This document shows, in pieces, positions 43,429-51,840 of a stretch of 64,000 bases of DNA (position 1 is its first letter; the number at the start of each line of letters is the position of its first letter). The notes under the pieces were generated by a model, which did no database searches, was not told the origin of the DNA, and saw nothing but the letters and a program-made list of their open reading frames with translations. Position numbers and translations under genes: made by a program. This stretch comes from Blastocatellia bacterium (lineage in GTDB: Bacteria; Acidobacteriota; Blastocatellia; Chloracidobacteriales; JADJPF01): positions 62,001-126,000 of the forward strand of contig JANWYG010000009.1 in NCBI GenBank assembly GCA_025057015.1, in the 5' to 3' direction.

Positions 43429-45207
43429 ATGAGTAAAGTAAACCCAAAAAGACGAATAGCTGTAGTCGGCGGTGGCTTAGCTGGCCTTATGGCTGCTATC
43501 AAGGTCGCTGAAGCAGGCTACAACGTAGACTTGTTCTCCTTAGTACCTGTCAAACGGTCACATTCGGTCTGTGCGCAAGGCGGTATAAACGGAGCGGTAA
43601 ACACTAAAGGCGAAGGCGATAGTCCCGAGAAGCACTTCGAAGATACTCTCTACGGAGGAGACTATCTAGCAGATCAGAAGCCCGTTAAGGCCATGTGTGA
43701 GATGGCTCCGTCGATAATATACATGTTTGACCGAATGGGAGTACCTTTCAATCGTACCAAGGAAGGGTTGATAGACTTCAGGCGCTTTGGCGGAACACTC
43801 TACCACAGAACAGCCTTTGCCGGCGCTACTACCGGCCAACAACTGCTCTATGCATTAGACGAGCAGGTCAGACGATACGAAGCCGAAGGCCTGGTTACTA
43901 AATACGAGGGCTGGGAGTTCCTTTCGGCAGTGCTAGACGACAACGGAGTCTGTAGAGGCTTGATAGCAATGCACCTAAGCTCGCTCGAGGTGCATGCCTT
44001 TGCAGCCGACGCAGTCATCATAGCCACCGGCGGCATAGGAGCTATCTTCGGTAAGTCGACTAACTCGGTCATCTGCACCGGCAGCGCACAGTCAGCCCTA
44101 TACCAACAAGGAGCAAAATACGCAAACGGCGAGTTTATACAAGTACATCCTACAGCCATTCCCGGAGAGGACAAGCTGCGCTTAATGTCTGAATCCGCCC
44201 GTGGCGAAGGTGGCAGAGTGTGGGTACCGCGTGCTAAAGGTGACAAACGCAAGCCTACTGACATCCCCGAAAACGAGCGTTGGTACTTCCTGGAAGAGAA
44301 ATACCCCAAGTATGGAAACCTAGTCCCGCGAGACATAGCTACCAGAGAAATATTCCAAGTCTGCCTCGATGGTTACGGCGTCGACGGTCAGATGCAAGTC
44401 TACCTAGACCTAACTCATAAGTCCGCTGAAGAACTAGACCGCAAACTTGGCGGCATCCTAGAAATATACGAGATGTTTGTCGGTGATGATCCACGGAAAG
44501 TTCCCATGCGCGTCTTTCCAGGCATGCACTACACGATGGGTGGCCTCTACGTAGACATAAATCAAAAGACAAACATAGATGGCATATATGCTGCTGGTGA
44601 ATGCGATTTCTCAATACACGGAGCTAACCGCCTTGGAGCCAACAGCCTCGTATCTTGTATTTACGGCGGAATGATAGCAGGTCCAGAAGCAGTTAAGTAC
44701 TCTAAAGGTCTAGAAAAGCATGTCGACCTGTCTGATCCAATCTTCGAGCGTGAACGTAAGAAAGAGGAAGAAATTAACGAAAGGCTCAAGAACAAACGAG
44801 GTAAGGAAAATCCTCAACTCCTGCACGAAGAAATGGGCAAGTGGATGACAGAAAACGTCACGGTGATCAGGTACAACGACAAACTCAAAAAAACAGATGA
44901 AAAACTGAGGGAGCTACTTGAACGCTACGAAGACATAGACATAAACGAAAGTAACTTCTGGGCATCACAAGCGCTGCCTCATGCTCGCCATCTCAAAAAC
45001 ATGCTAGAACTTGCAAGAGTAATCACACTGGGAGCACTGCTTAGAAACGAAAGCCGAGGTGCACACTACAAGCCCGAATTTCCCGAACGAGATGACGAAA
45101 ATTGGCTCAAGACTACTATAGCCACTTATACGCCCGAAGGCCCAGAAATAAGCTATCAGCCCGTAGATACCTCGCTCGTAAAACCGCGTCCACGTAAGTA
45201 CAACTAA
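43429..45207 (+). CDS. sdhA: Succinate dehydrogenase flavoprotein subunit
   Basis: The protein has 592 residues. The FAD-binding motif is IAVVGGGLAGLMAAIKVAEAG, and the covalent-FAD His lies in SVCAQGGINGAVN/HSV context. Catalytic motifs include 'GTLYHRTAFAGATTGQQLL', 'HPTAIPGEDKLRLMSESARGEGG', and 'FPGMHYTMGGLYVDINQKTN...IYAAGECDFSIHGANRLGANSL'. GGAGGTAAAAG precedes the ATG. It oxidises succinate or, in a type B complex, may also run as fumarate reductase. Confidence 0.97.
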   Translation: MSKVNPKRRIAVVGGGLAGLMAAIKVAEAGYNVDLFSLVPVKRSHSVCAQGGINGAVNTKGEGDSPEKHFEDTLYGGDYLADQKPVKAMCEMAPSIIYMFDRMGVPFNRTKEGLIDFRRFGGTLYHRTAFAGATTGQQLLYALDEQVRRYEAEGLVTKYEGWEFLSAVLDDNGVCRGLIAMHLSSLEVHAFAADAVIIATGGIGAIFGKSTNSVICTGSAQSALYQQGAKYANGEFIQVHPTAIPGEDKLRLMSESARGEGGRVWVPRAKGDKRKPTDIPENERWYFLEEKYPKYGNLVPRDIATREIFQVCLDGYGVDGQMQVYLDLTHKSAEELDRKLGGILEIYEMFVGDDPRKVPMRVFPGMHYTMGGLYVDINQKTNIDGIYAAGECDFSIHGANRLGANSLVSCIYGGMIAGPEAVKYSKGLEKHVDLSDPIFERERKKEEEINERLKNKRGKENPQLLHEEMGKWMTENVTVIRYNDKLKKTDEKLRELLERYEDIDINESNFWASQALPHARHLKNMLELARVITLGALLRNESRGAHYKPEFPERDDENWLKTTIATYTPEGPEISYQPVDTSLVKPRPRKYN

Positions 45208-45218
45208 GGGAGGGACAA

Positions 45219-45965
45219 ATGACTAAGTCGGTAAGACTAAAGATAAAGAGAAAAGATAATCCCGATGCTCCTTCCCGATGGGAAGAGTTTGAAATACCAT
45301 ACCGCCCAAGCTTAAACATCATCTCCTGCCTAATGGAAATACGCAAAAATCCGGTCACGAAAGACGGCAAAAAGACCTCACCCGTGGTTTGGGAATCTAG
45401 CTGCCTAGAGCACGTCTGCGGAGCCTGCAGTATGATCATCAATGATCAAGCTCGGCAAGCCTGTAGCACACTCGTCGATCAGCTCGAACAACCTATAACT
45501 CTAGAACCGCTCACGAAATTTCCTACTATCCGAGACTTACGAGTAGACCGTAGCAGGCTCTTCAATGATCTACGCCGGGCAAAGGCTTGGATACCGATAG
45601 ACGGAACGCATAATCTCGGCCCAGGCCCACGGCTGGATGCAAAGACCCAGGAAATACGCTACAAACTGTCTACCTGCATGTCTTGTGGCGTCTGCATGGA
45701 AGTCTGCCCTCAGTATAGCTCCAAGACAGCTTTCGTCGGGCCAGCAGTCATCAATCAGGTCAGACTTATGAACCTGCATCCTACAGGCGCACTTAACAAG
45801 CATGAACGCTTAGAAGTAATGATGGGCCCAGGAGGTATACAAGACTGCGGTAATGCCCAAAACTGCGTAAAAGCTTGTCCTAAGCATATCCCGCTCACAG
45901 AGTCCATAGCTGATATAAACAGACAAACTACGTGGGAAGGTATCTTCGGCTGGCTGAAGCCATAA
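45219..45965 (+). CDS. sdhB: Succinate dehydrogenase iron-sulfur subunit
   Basis: The protein has 248 residues. The [2Fe-2S] site is SSCLEHVCGACSMIINDQARQAC. The [4Fe-4S]/[3Fe-4S] sites are CMSCGVCMEVCPQ and NCVKACPKHIP. It follows sdhA after 11 bases, with GGGAGGGAC before the ATG. Confidence 0.97.
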   Translation: MTKSVRLKIKRKDNPDAPSRWEEFEIPYRPSLNIISCLMEIRKNPVTKDGKKTSPVVWESSCLEHVCGACSMIINDQARQACSTLVDQLEQPITLEPLTKFPTIRDLRVDRSRLFNDLRRAKAWIPIDGTHNLGPGPRLDAKTQEIRYKLSTCMSCGVCMEVCPQYSSKTAFVGPAVINQVRLMNLHPTGALNKHERLEVMMGPGGIQDCGNAQNCVKACPKHIPLTESIADINRQTTWEGIFGWLKP

Positions 45966-45968
45966 CTC

Positions 45969-47801
45969 TTACATAATCAGACGCACGCCTCCTAAATCGC
46001 TTATATTGTGCGGAAAACGATCGCCCGGTGTCCCGATGAACATATAGTTCTTTGGGACACCGAGCTTCTTTGACAATCGCTCGATCAGCTCAGGCCCGAA
46101 CTGACCCCTTACGCACACTAAGTCTATCCTCAGTTCAGGATAGATCCTGTCCAGTACCTCTATCTGCTGCTTCAGACTAGAGACATAATTATCTGTCTCG
46201 TAACAATGTACTACACGCAAATGCTTCGTCTGTTCATTCTGTAGTACGTATAGCGCCGCTTTGTTTAAAGTAGAGATATTGTCACCTTTGGAAAAAAACA
46301 CTACAGCCTGGCTATTTATTCTCTCTATATGCTTAGTTATCCATCCTGATACCCGTTGATTCAGCTCCTTGATCTTTTTTATAGCATTGTCAAGCATCAA
46401 CAAGACGAAATTGAGCAGGTGTATACGATAAAGCATTATCCAAACAGCACTGGCTGCAAAAAGGAAATAGAAGAAAAATATCTTCAAGTACTCTGGATTG
46501 ATGAATATATTGCCTAGAATTCCCGCAAAAACCGCCAGTAATCCGATGAGTATGCTTATCCAACTAGCCTGCACTTCTCTTGGCAGACTGCTTCGCTTGA
46601 CCTTAAGCATAGCATTCCCTAAAGCAAACAACCCCATTACGCACAAAAAGGACAAAGTATAGACACCAGCAAGAGCTTCTATACGTCCCTTCGTGACGAT
46701 AAGTATCGAGCTACAAAGCAAGAAGAAGGATATAAATATCCAATGAGTCGTACCTCGAAAACGGTTTTCTATAAGCAAGAATTGCGGTAAACATCTGTCA
46801 AGTGCCATGCGCTTTACTAAGCCAGCCACACCCACGTAGCTCGTCAACACGGCACCCGACAGCACAAGCACTGCATCTACACTAACAAGTAGCTGCAGCG
46901 GTCTACCTAAGCTAAGCAAACCCATATAAGCCAGCAGATCATTCTTATGCTCAGCCAAATCGCTCAGCTTTACAAGGCCTAAGGAAAGAAAGCTGATCGT
47001 AGGATTGAAGATCGTCACTGCCAGCCACATGTTTCTCAAAGTCTTAGGAAAAACACCCTTGTCTTGCTCTTCAATAAAGTTTGCCGAGCTTTCAAAGCCG
47101 CTCAGCCCCAGCATAGCTGAAGCAAAGCCAAAGCTGATTGCCGTCCAAACGCTGCCAGGTAGTGGCTGTGTTAAATTCTCAAGTAAAATGCTGCGGTTTT
47201 GGGCTACAGCTATTCCACCAGCTACGATAAGCACCAGCAGGGTAATCATATGAATGCTAAACAGTATCAGCGCTACCATAGCTGACTCAGATATGCCCAT
47301 TATGTTAAGAAACGCAAATGCCGCAAGTAAAACTATCGTCGCCCAAAAGACGTTGAGGCCCGGCCAAAGATTGTGCGCATAGTGCATCGCTTCGCTTGCA
47401 CTAATCACAGCAGTGGCAAGATAAGAAAGCAAGGTAAGACAAGCAGCCAACGAGGCTTTCTGCTTGCTGGTAGTGTTCAGAAGCACATTATAAGCACCGC
47501 CGTTTAGAGGCAACGCAGAGCCAACTTCAGCGTAGATACTACGGAAGATATAAAGCACACCCGCAACTATCAACAGCGATACCGGGGCATATATACCTGC
47601 ATACATCGCGCAGAGTGCAGAAACATACAGACAACTCGACGTGATATCGTTTCCACATATAGCAGTCGATTTCCATTGACCTAACTTGATTTGATGACGC
47701 GGATAGATAGCAGTCATCTCAGTTTGGAAATCTAAGTACTCAACCTTCCCCCAGCCAGCAAAATCCCTAGAAACTGCTGGGCTGTTCTCAACACTACTCA
47801 T
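45969..47801 (-). CDS. APC family amino acid permease with C-terminal soluble domain
   Basis: The protein has 610 residues. About 12 membrane helices span 60-470, with the APC signature ICGNDITSSCLYVSALCAMYAG (helix 1) and GLSGFESSANFIEEQ (helix 6 region). The last 140 residues are soluble and contain a Rossmann-like or USP-like fold (LRVVHCYETDNYVSSLKQQI...PNYMFIGTPGDRF context), which may regulate transport. It is divergent from rex, sharing a 79-base region with an inverted repeat. The substrate is unknown. Confidence 0.88.
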   Translation of the reverse strand: MSSVENSPAVSRDFAGWGKVEYLDFQTEMTAIYPRHQIKLGQWKSTAICGNDITSSCLYVSALCAMYAGIYAPVSLLIVAGVLYIFRSIYAEVGSALPLNGGAYNVLLNTTSKQKASLAACLTLLSYLATAVISASEAMHYAHNLWPGLNVFWATIVLLAAFAFLNIMGISESAMVALILFSIHMITLLVLIVAGGIAVAQNRSILLENLTQPLPGSVWTAISFGFASAMLGLSGFESSANFIEEQDKGVFPKTLRNMWLAVTIFNPTISFLSLGLVKLSDLAEHKNDLLAYMGLLSLGRPLQLLVSVDAVLVLSGAVLTSYVGVAGLVKRMALDRCLPQFLLIENRFRGTTHWIFISFFLLCSSILIVTKGRIEALAGVYTLSFLCVMGLFALGNAMLKVKRSSLPREVQASWISILIGLLAVFAGILGNIFINPEYLKIFFFYFLFAASAVWIMLYRIHLLNFVLLMLDNAIKKIKELNQRVSGWITKHIERINSQAVVFFSKGDNISTLNKAALYVLQNEQTKHLRVVHCYETDNYVSSLKQQIEVLDRIYPELRIDLVCVRGQFGPELIERLSKKLGVPKNYMFIGTPGDRFPHNISDLGGVRLIM

Positions 47802-47833
47802 AATGATCTAGACCTTTCTTTTCTAACTCGGAC

Positions 47834-47864
47834 AACTGGTTTTCCTGACATAACCAGTTCTGGT
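47834..47864. promoter_or_regulatory. Inverted repeats between the permease gene and rex
   Basis: AACTGGTT (47834-47841) and AACCAGTT (47852-47859) are perfect inverted copies. ACCAG-TT-CTGGT (47853-47864) forms a second, compact palindrome inside the rex promoter spacer. It does not match the usual Rex box (TTGTGA...TCACAA), so it is either a lineage-specific Rex site or a site for another regulator. Confidence 0.5.
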
Positions 47865-47873
47865 ATATATAAA
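47845..47873 (+). promoter_or_regulatory. rex promoter, giving a leaderless mRNA
   Basis: CTGACA (47845-47850), a 17-base spacer and TATAAA (47868-47873) match consensus in 10 of 12 positions. Transcription would start at about 47880-47881, on the A of the ATG. There is no ribosome binding site before it. Confidence 0.58.
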
Positions 47874-47880
47874 TCGCGAA

Positions 47881-48543
47881 ATGAAAAAGATACCAGAACC
47901 TACCATAGACCGTCTATCCATATATCTACGCTGCCTGTCGACGCTAGAAAAAGAAGGGGTAGAAACTATCTCTTCGCAAGAACTAGCAGCACGCTTTAAC
48001 CTACACTCAGCTCAGATAAGAAAGGACCTAGCTCAATTCGGTGAGTTCGGCGTGCGTGGAACCGGCTACCACGTAAAACGCCTGCGAAGCTGCATAGAAC
48101 GTATACTCGGACTAGACGTACCAAGAAACATAGGCGTTATAGGTGCAGGAAACTTAGGTCGAGCAATTGCCGACTACGAAGGATTTCTAGAAACTAACTT
48201 CACCGTTGCAGCCCTGTTTGATAATGACCCTGCTAAAATCGGCTTGAAGACTAAACTCGGCGTGCAAATATATGATGTAACCGATCTAAAACAAGTTATC
48301 AAAGACAAGTCCTTGGACATTATAGTCCTAGCTCTGCCTGCAACCGTAGCCCAGCAAGTCTTAGATCAAGTAGTCGAAGCAGGTATCAAAGCCGTGCTTA
48401 GCTTCGCTCCAACCCAGCTAAACGTCCCAGAAGACGTAAAACTCAAGGTAGTAGACCTAACGGTATCTCTTGACACGCTCTCGCAATCACTGGTAGCCCA
48501 CAGATTAGAGGAAAATTTACTTGTTACTGATCTCGACCCTTAG
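47881..48543 (+). CDS. rex: Redox-sensing transcriptional repressor Rex
   Basis: The protein has 220 residues. A winged helix (about 8-78, with SSQELAARFNLHSAQIRKDLAQFGEFGVRGTGY) is followed by a Rossmann domain with GVIGAGNLGRAI (88-93 loop) and the conserved 'FDNDPAKIG' that reads NADH. Rex represses fermentative and respiratory genes when NADH is low. Here it stands between a permease and the microcompartment genes, so those are likely targets. The start is leaderless by sequence. Confidence 0.96.
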   Translation: MKKIPEPTIDRLSIYLRCLSTLEKEGVETISSQELAARFNLHSAQIRKDLAQFGEFGVRGTGYHVKRLRSCIERILGLDVPRNIGVIGAGNLGRAIADYEGFLETNFTVAALFDNDPAKIGLKTKLGVQIYDVTDLKQVIKDKSLDIIVLALPATVAQQVLDQVVEAGIKAVLSFAPTQLNVPEDVKLKVVDLTVSLDTLSQSLVAHRLEENLLVTDLDP

Positions 48544-48576
48544 CAGTTACGTGTTCTGTATACACTGCAGGCAAAG

Positions 48577-48582
48577 TATAAT
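48577..48582 (+). promoter_or_regulatory. -10 box of the aldolase/microcompartment operon
   Basis: TATAAT ends 9 bases before the ATG at 48592. The stretch before it has GTGTTCTGTATACAC, loosely related to the repeat at rex (GTTCTGgTATA). No ribosome binding site lies between, so a near-leaderless mRNA is expected. Confidence 0.5.
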
Positions 48583-48591
48583 GTTCTCCTT

Positions 48592-49386
48592 ATGACGATG
48601 TCGAAGGAAGCTCTAAAAGAACAAATCTGTGTTATAGGCCGGCGATTGTATGAACGCGGGCTGATAGCTGCCGGCGATGGCAACGTGAGTGTCCGCGTCG
48701 ACGACACCATACTGACAACCCCACGATCGGTCTGCAAAGGATTCCTGAAACCAGATATGATCGTCAAAGTCGCCCTCGACGGAAAAAAGCTAGAAGGTCA
48801 GATGGCTCCATCTTCAGAGCTTCCTATGCATATTCTGATATATAAAGAACGTCCAGACGTACACGCCGTAGTGCATGCCCACCCGCCTGTTGCCACCGGC
48901 TTTGCTGCAGCCGGACAACCTTTAGATAAAGCCATCGTCTCGGAAGTAGTTCTAACTCTAGGCTGTATCCCACTAGCAGCATACGGTACACCATCGACAG
49001 ACGAACTTACCGATACCCTGCGTCCACTTGTCAAACACCACGACGCAATACTGATGGCCAATCACGGTGCCGTTGCATACGGCGCTAACCTCGAAGTTGC
49101 TTACGGCAGAATGGAAACTATAGAACACATAGCTCGTATCAGCCTCGTTGCAAGACTTCTCGGAGGAGAAAAAGAGCTAACTCACGACGAAGTACAGAAA
49201 CTTATTGAACTTCGAGAAAAAGCAGGTTATATGTCAAGTGATAAGCGGTACCAAGCTTGTGGCTTCCTTAAAGAAGTACCGCTACGACAAGAAGAAACTT
49301 TTACCCTTACTAAAAGTGAATTAATAGAACTTGCAAAACGTATAGAATTACAACTTAAGGAGCGATTATGGAAGCACTCGGAATGA
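48592..49386 (+). CDS. Class II aldolase (FucA-like) of the microcompartment locus, with tail
   Basis: The protein has 264 residues. The zinc aldolase motifs are present: [28 protein letters not shown] (catalytic Glu, HxH) and the third His in [12 protein letters not shown]. The family splits fuculose-, rhamnulose- or related deoxysugar phosphates into DHAP and an aldehyde. The body ends near residue 230. A linker and an amphipathic helix ([19 protein letters not shown]) follow, like the encapsulation peptides that target enzymes into microcompartments. Its last 19 bases overlap the BMC-H gene. The aldehyde product would suit a sealed shell; the actual substrate is unknown. Confidence 0.85.
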   Translation: MTMSKEALKEQICVIGRRLYERGLIAAGDGNVSVRVDDTILTTPRSVCKGFLKPDMIVKVALDGKKLEGQMAPSSELPMHILIYKERPDVHAVVHAHPPVATGFAAAGQPLDKAIVSEVVLTLGCIPLAAYGTPSTDELTDTLRPLVKHHDAILMANHGAVAYGANLEVAYGRMETIEHIARISLVARLLGGEKELTHDEVQKLIELREKAGYMSSDKRYQACGFLKEVPLRQEETFTLTKSELIELAKRIELQLKERLWKHSE

Positions 49387-49655
49387 TTGAAACTAAAGGA
49401 CTCGTCGCTAATATCGAAGCAGCAGATGCTATGGTGAAAGCCGCAAATGTCACTCTGGTAGGATACGAAAAGATAGGTGCTGGACTGGTTACCGCTATAG
49501 TCCGTGGCGATGTTGCTGCCGTTAAAGCTGCTACCGATGCTGGTGCAGCAGCCGCACGCCGCGTCGGCGAGCTCATCAGCGTACACGTCATACCGCGCCC
49601 GCATACTAGCGTCAACGAAGTACTGCCTGTATCTCACGAATCAAGAGGCAAATAG
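49368..49655 (+). CDS. Bacterial microcompartment hexamer shell protein (BMC-H)
   Basis: The protein has 95 residues, the usual BMC-H size. It matches the PduA/EutM pattern: [57 protein letters not shown]. The pore loop is KIGAG, close to the KIGSG of PduA. It tiles the facets of the shell. AAGGAGCGATT precedes the ATG within the aldolase gene. Confidence 0.97.
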   Translation: MEALGMIETKGLVANIEAADAMVKAANVTLVGYEKIGAGLVTAIVRGDVAAVKAATDAGAAAARRVGELISVHVIPRPHTSVNEVLPVSHESRGK

Positions 49656-49924
49656 TGATAGTAGCCAGAATCATAGGTACGGTAGTCGCCACGAGGAAAG
49701 ATCCGCGACTAGAGGGTAGAAAATTACTCATCGTCCGACCTGTAGATCTCAAAGGTAAAGATGAAAATACTTTCCTCGTGGCTATAGATACTGTTGGTGC
49801 AGGCTTTCGTGAAAAAGTACTAGTCGTTCAAGGTAGCTCCGCCAGACTAGCACACGGTCTCAAGGACTGCCCCGTCGATGCCGCCATTATCGGAATAATA
49901 GACACGATAAAAGTAGACGATTAG
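49655..49924 (+). CDS. Bacterial microcompartment vertex shell protein (BMC-P, EutN/CcmL)
   Basis: The protein has 89 residues and starts with GTG, which overlaps the BMC-H stop (TAGTG). It has the EutN/CcmL pattern: MIVARIIGTVVATRKDPRLEGRKLLIVRPVD, 'FLVAIDTVGAGFREKVLVVQGSSAR' and 'PVDAAIIGIIDTI'. Pentamers of this protein close the vertices of the shell. It is the last gene of the locus, and the next gene is convergent with a 4-base overlap. Confidence 0.96.
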   Translation: MIVARIIGTVVATRKDPRLEGRKLLIVRPVDLKGKDENTFLVAIDTVGAGFREKVLVVQGSSARLAHGLKDCPVDAAIIGIIDTIKVDD

Positions 49925-51822
49925 TTGCCCTTGCTGCTATCTACTCGTCGCGGCGAAGAAGCAGGCCTACCCACGCGCGGTTTACCTTTCGGAAAACTAA
50001 ACCGATAGCTTACAACTTCTTCCCACCTACCTAACTGCCTACTCTCTTCAAAAGTCACCTCGGCTACTTCTGCCACTACATCAAGCAAGCCAACCACTTC
50101 TTTGCCAAAGCTCTCTTCTAAGCTACTCTCTTCGTCAGTAGTAACATCGTTGCTACTTGTAGCAACAACCGCCGCCTTATCTAGCACTTCGAAGACTTTT
50201 GCTGCTGCTTGCCGATCTGAAAGCCTCACTACTCGATAGCTAGAAAGCCTATCAAAGTGTAAGCGTGGATATACGGCTGCTACCGGAACCTTGAGCTTTT
50301 CAAAGTACTCCTTGTTGTTACTCACTATCAAAAGATCTCCGTCTAACACGTAGCTTACACCTCGGTCGATTAAGGGAAATATCAGATGCCTACCACTAAC
50401 ACTGTCCCCACTCCACTGAGGAGCAGCATTTTTAGAAGCAAGAAGCCGGTACTGCAGCATCTGTCTCAGAGCAGCTTCGAAGCGTTCTTCGGAAAAAACT
50501 TTCGGTTCCCTAAGCAGCATAATCAGCCCATAGTCGGTAGAAATAAACGTCCCTAAGCTACTATTTCCGAACTGTGCAGCTAAAATCGGCTTGGCTGGTT
50601 CAAGAGCTTCCCGCATCATAACCTCCACAGCCCTTCGCCTTTCTGCCAGCTTCTTTCTCAACTCTTCACTTAAAGCTACTCCTCCGCCAGCACTGACGGG
50701 ATCGTCGATGTTCACCCTATAATCCTCACCTAGCGCAGCATAATGCCAGTCGTCAGTCTCCCCCAAAGAGTAATACTCATCCTTTCTAGCATACGCTAAC
50801 CGATAAAAATCCTCCTCAGAAGAAGTATCTTCGTAGTAGTAAAAACCTGTTCTTCCCTTAGTTTCTTTTACCTCTGGCCTAAACAATAACCATTCAAACA
50901 GGCCTAGATAGCTCTCCGGAGTAACAGGATTAATCCGATGACTTACATATGGTACTCTCACGGCTACCTTGCGTAATTGAGCAGCTTCAAACGTTAAAAC
51001 TGGCTCCGAACTTTTCAGCAAGTACGTCCTACGCTCGACTATATCGGTTATCTGATCAGCCAAAACTCTAAATTCCAGGTCTATTACTGCGGTGCGAATC
51101 TGCGAAAGCTCTTCAAAGTTGCGATACAACCAGTACCGGTGAAAATGCTTCCCACTACCAACCTTGGCAAAATCCACCCACACGGTTATATCGTGAAAGT
51201 TGCCTACCATAGCCTCCGCATAGTCCGAGCGTTTCATAAGCGAATCTTTACCTTCATTATCCAAGTTTGCCAAAGCATCAAGTAAAAGACGCTCACGACT
51301 TGCGACTATTAAAAGACCGTCTATATGCGCCCAACAAACTTGGAACTTGATTGATGGCGTGCCACAATAATAAGTACGCCCCAGTTCAGACCGCTTCTTG
51401 TCAAAGTTTGAGATAGATAATAGTTTCGCAACCGAATTCGCCCTAGCTATAAAGATAAACTGCGTGTCACCTATGTCATACACTCCCAAAACAGCCTCGC
51501 CGTCGATTGCTGCTTTGATAGCATCCAGAGTGACACTGCCAGATAAGCTACTCTCCAAGTCCGCTAAACGCTCAGCTAACTTCAGCCCAAGTCGCCGCTC
51601 TAACCAAAGCTTGCGATTGCTACTCCTATAGTAACGCTCTGCCAGTTTACTAGTTTGCCACTGTGTTATCTGCTTCGGCAGATCTTTAAATCTTACGTAA
51701 ATCAAGCAATCGGCAGGAAGTAACCCTTCTAGATTCATATTGTCAGTTCCAACGCTGCGTACCCTATCGGCAGAAGTTGCTAGAGTGCTTAAGCAGACCA
51801 AGCAGAACAATACTATACGCAT
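49921..51822 (-). CDS. Secreted protein of unknown function, DUF3352-like
   Basis: The protein has 633 residues with signal peptide MRIVLFCLVCLSTLATS. The opening (LEGLLPADCLIYVRFKDLPK, SGSVTLDAIKAAIDGEAVLGVYD) has the LP.d...y.r..dl pattern of DUF3352-type proteins in Acidobacteriota and others, in which repeated alpha-beta units estimate 'values' from the sequence of the protein itself; function is unknown. It is the last gene of the envelope operon, 18 bases behind the giant TPR gene. Confidence 0.5.
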   Translation of the reverse strand: MRIVLFCLVCLSTLATSADRVRSVGTDNMNLEGLLPADCLIYVRFKDLPKQITQWQTSKLAERYYRSSNRKLWLERRLGLKLAERLADLESSLSGSVTLDAIKAAIDGEAVLGVYDIGDTQFIFIARANSVAKLLSISNFDKKRSELGRTYYCGTPSIKFQVCWAHIDGLLIVASRERLLLDALANLDNEGKDSLMKRSDYAEAMVGNFHDITVWVDFAKVGSGKHFHRYWLYRNFEELSQIRTAVIDLEFRVLADQITDIVERRTYLLKSSEPVLTFEAAQLRKVAVRVPYVSHRINPVTPESYLGLFEWLLFRPEVKETKGRTGFYYYEDTSSEEDFYRLAYARKDEYYSLGETDDWHYAALGEDYRVNIDDPVSAGGGVALSEELRKKLAERRRAVEVMMREALEPAKPILAAQFGNSSLGTFISTDYGLIMLLREPKVFSEERFEAALRQMLQYRLLASKNAAPQWSGDSVSGRHLIFPLIDRGVSYVLDGDLLIVSNNKEYFEKLKVPVAAVYPRLHFDRLSSYRVVRLSDRQAAAKVFEVLDKAAVVATSSNDVTTDEESSLEESFGKEVVGLLDVVAEVAEVTFEESRQLGRWEEVVSYRFSFPKGKPRVGRPASSPRRVDSSKGN

Positions 51823-51840
51823 ATGCCTCCTTTAGAGTAG

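Noticed and set aside
47853-47864. Classical Rex operator
   Set aside because: The palindrome ACCAGTTCTGGT does not match TTGTGA...TCACAA, so it is recorded as an unassigned operator.
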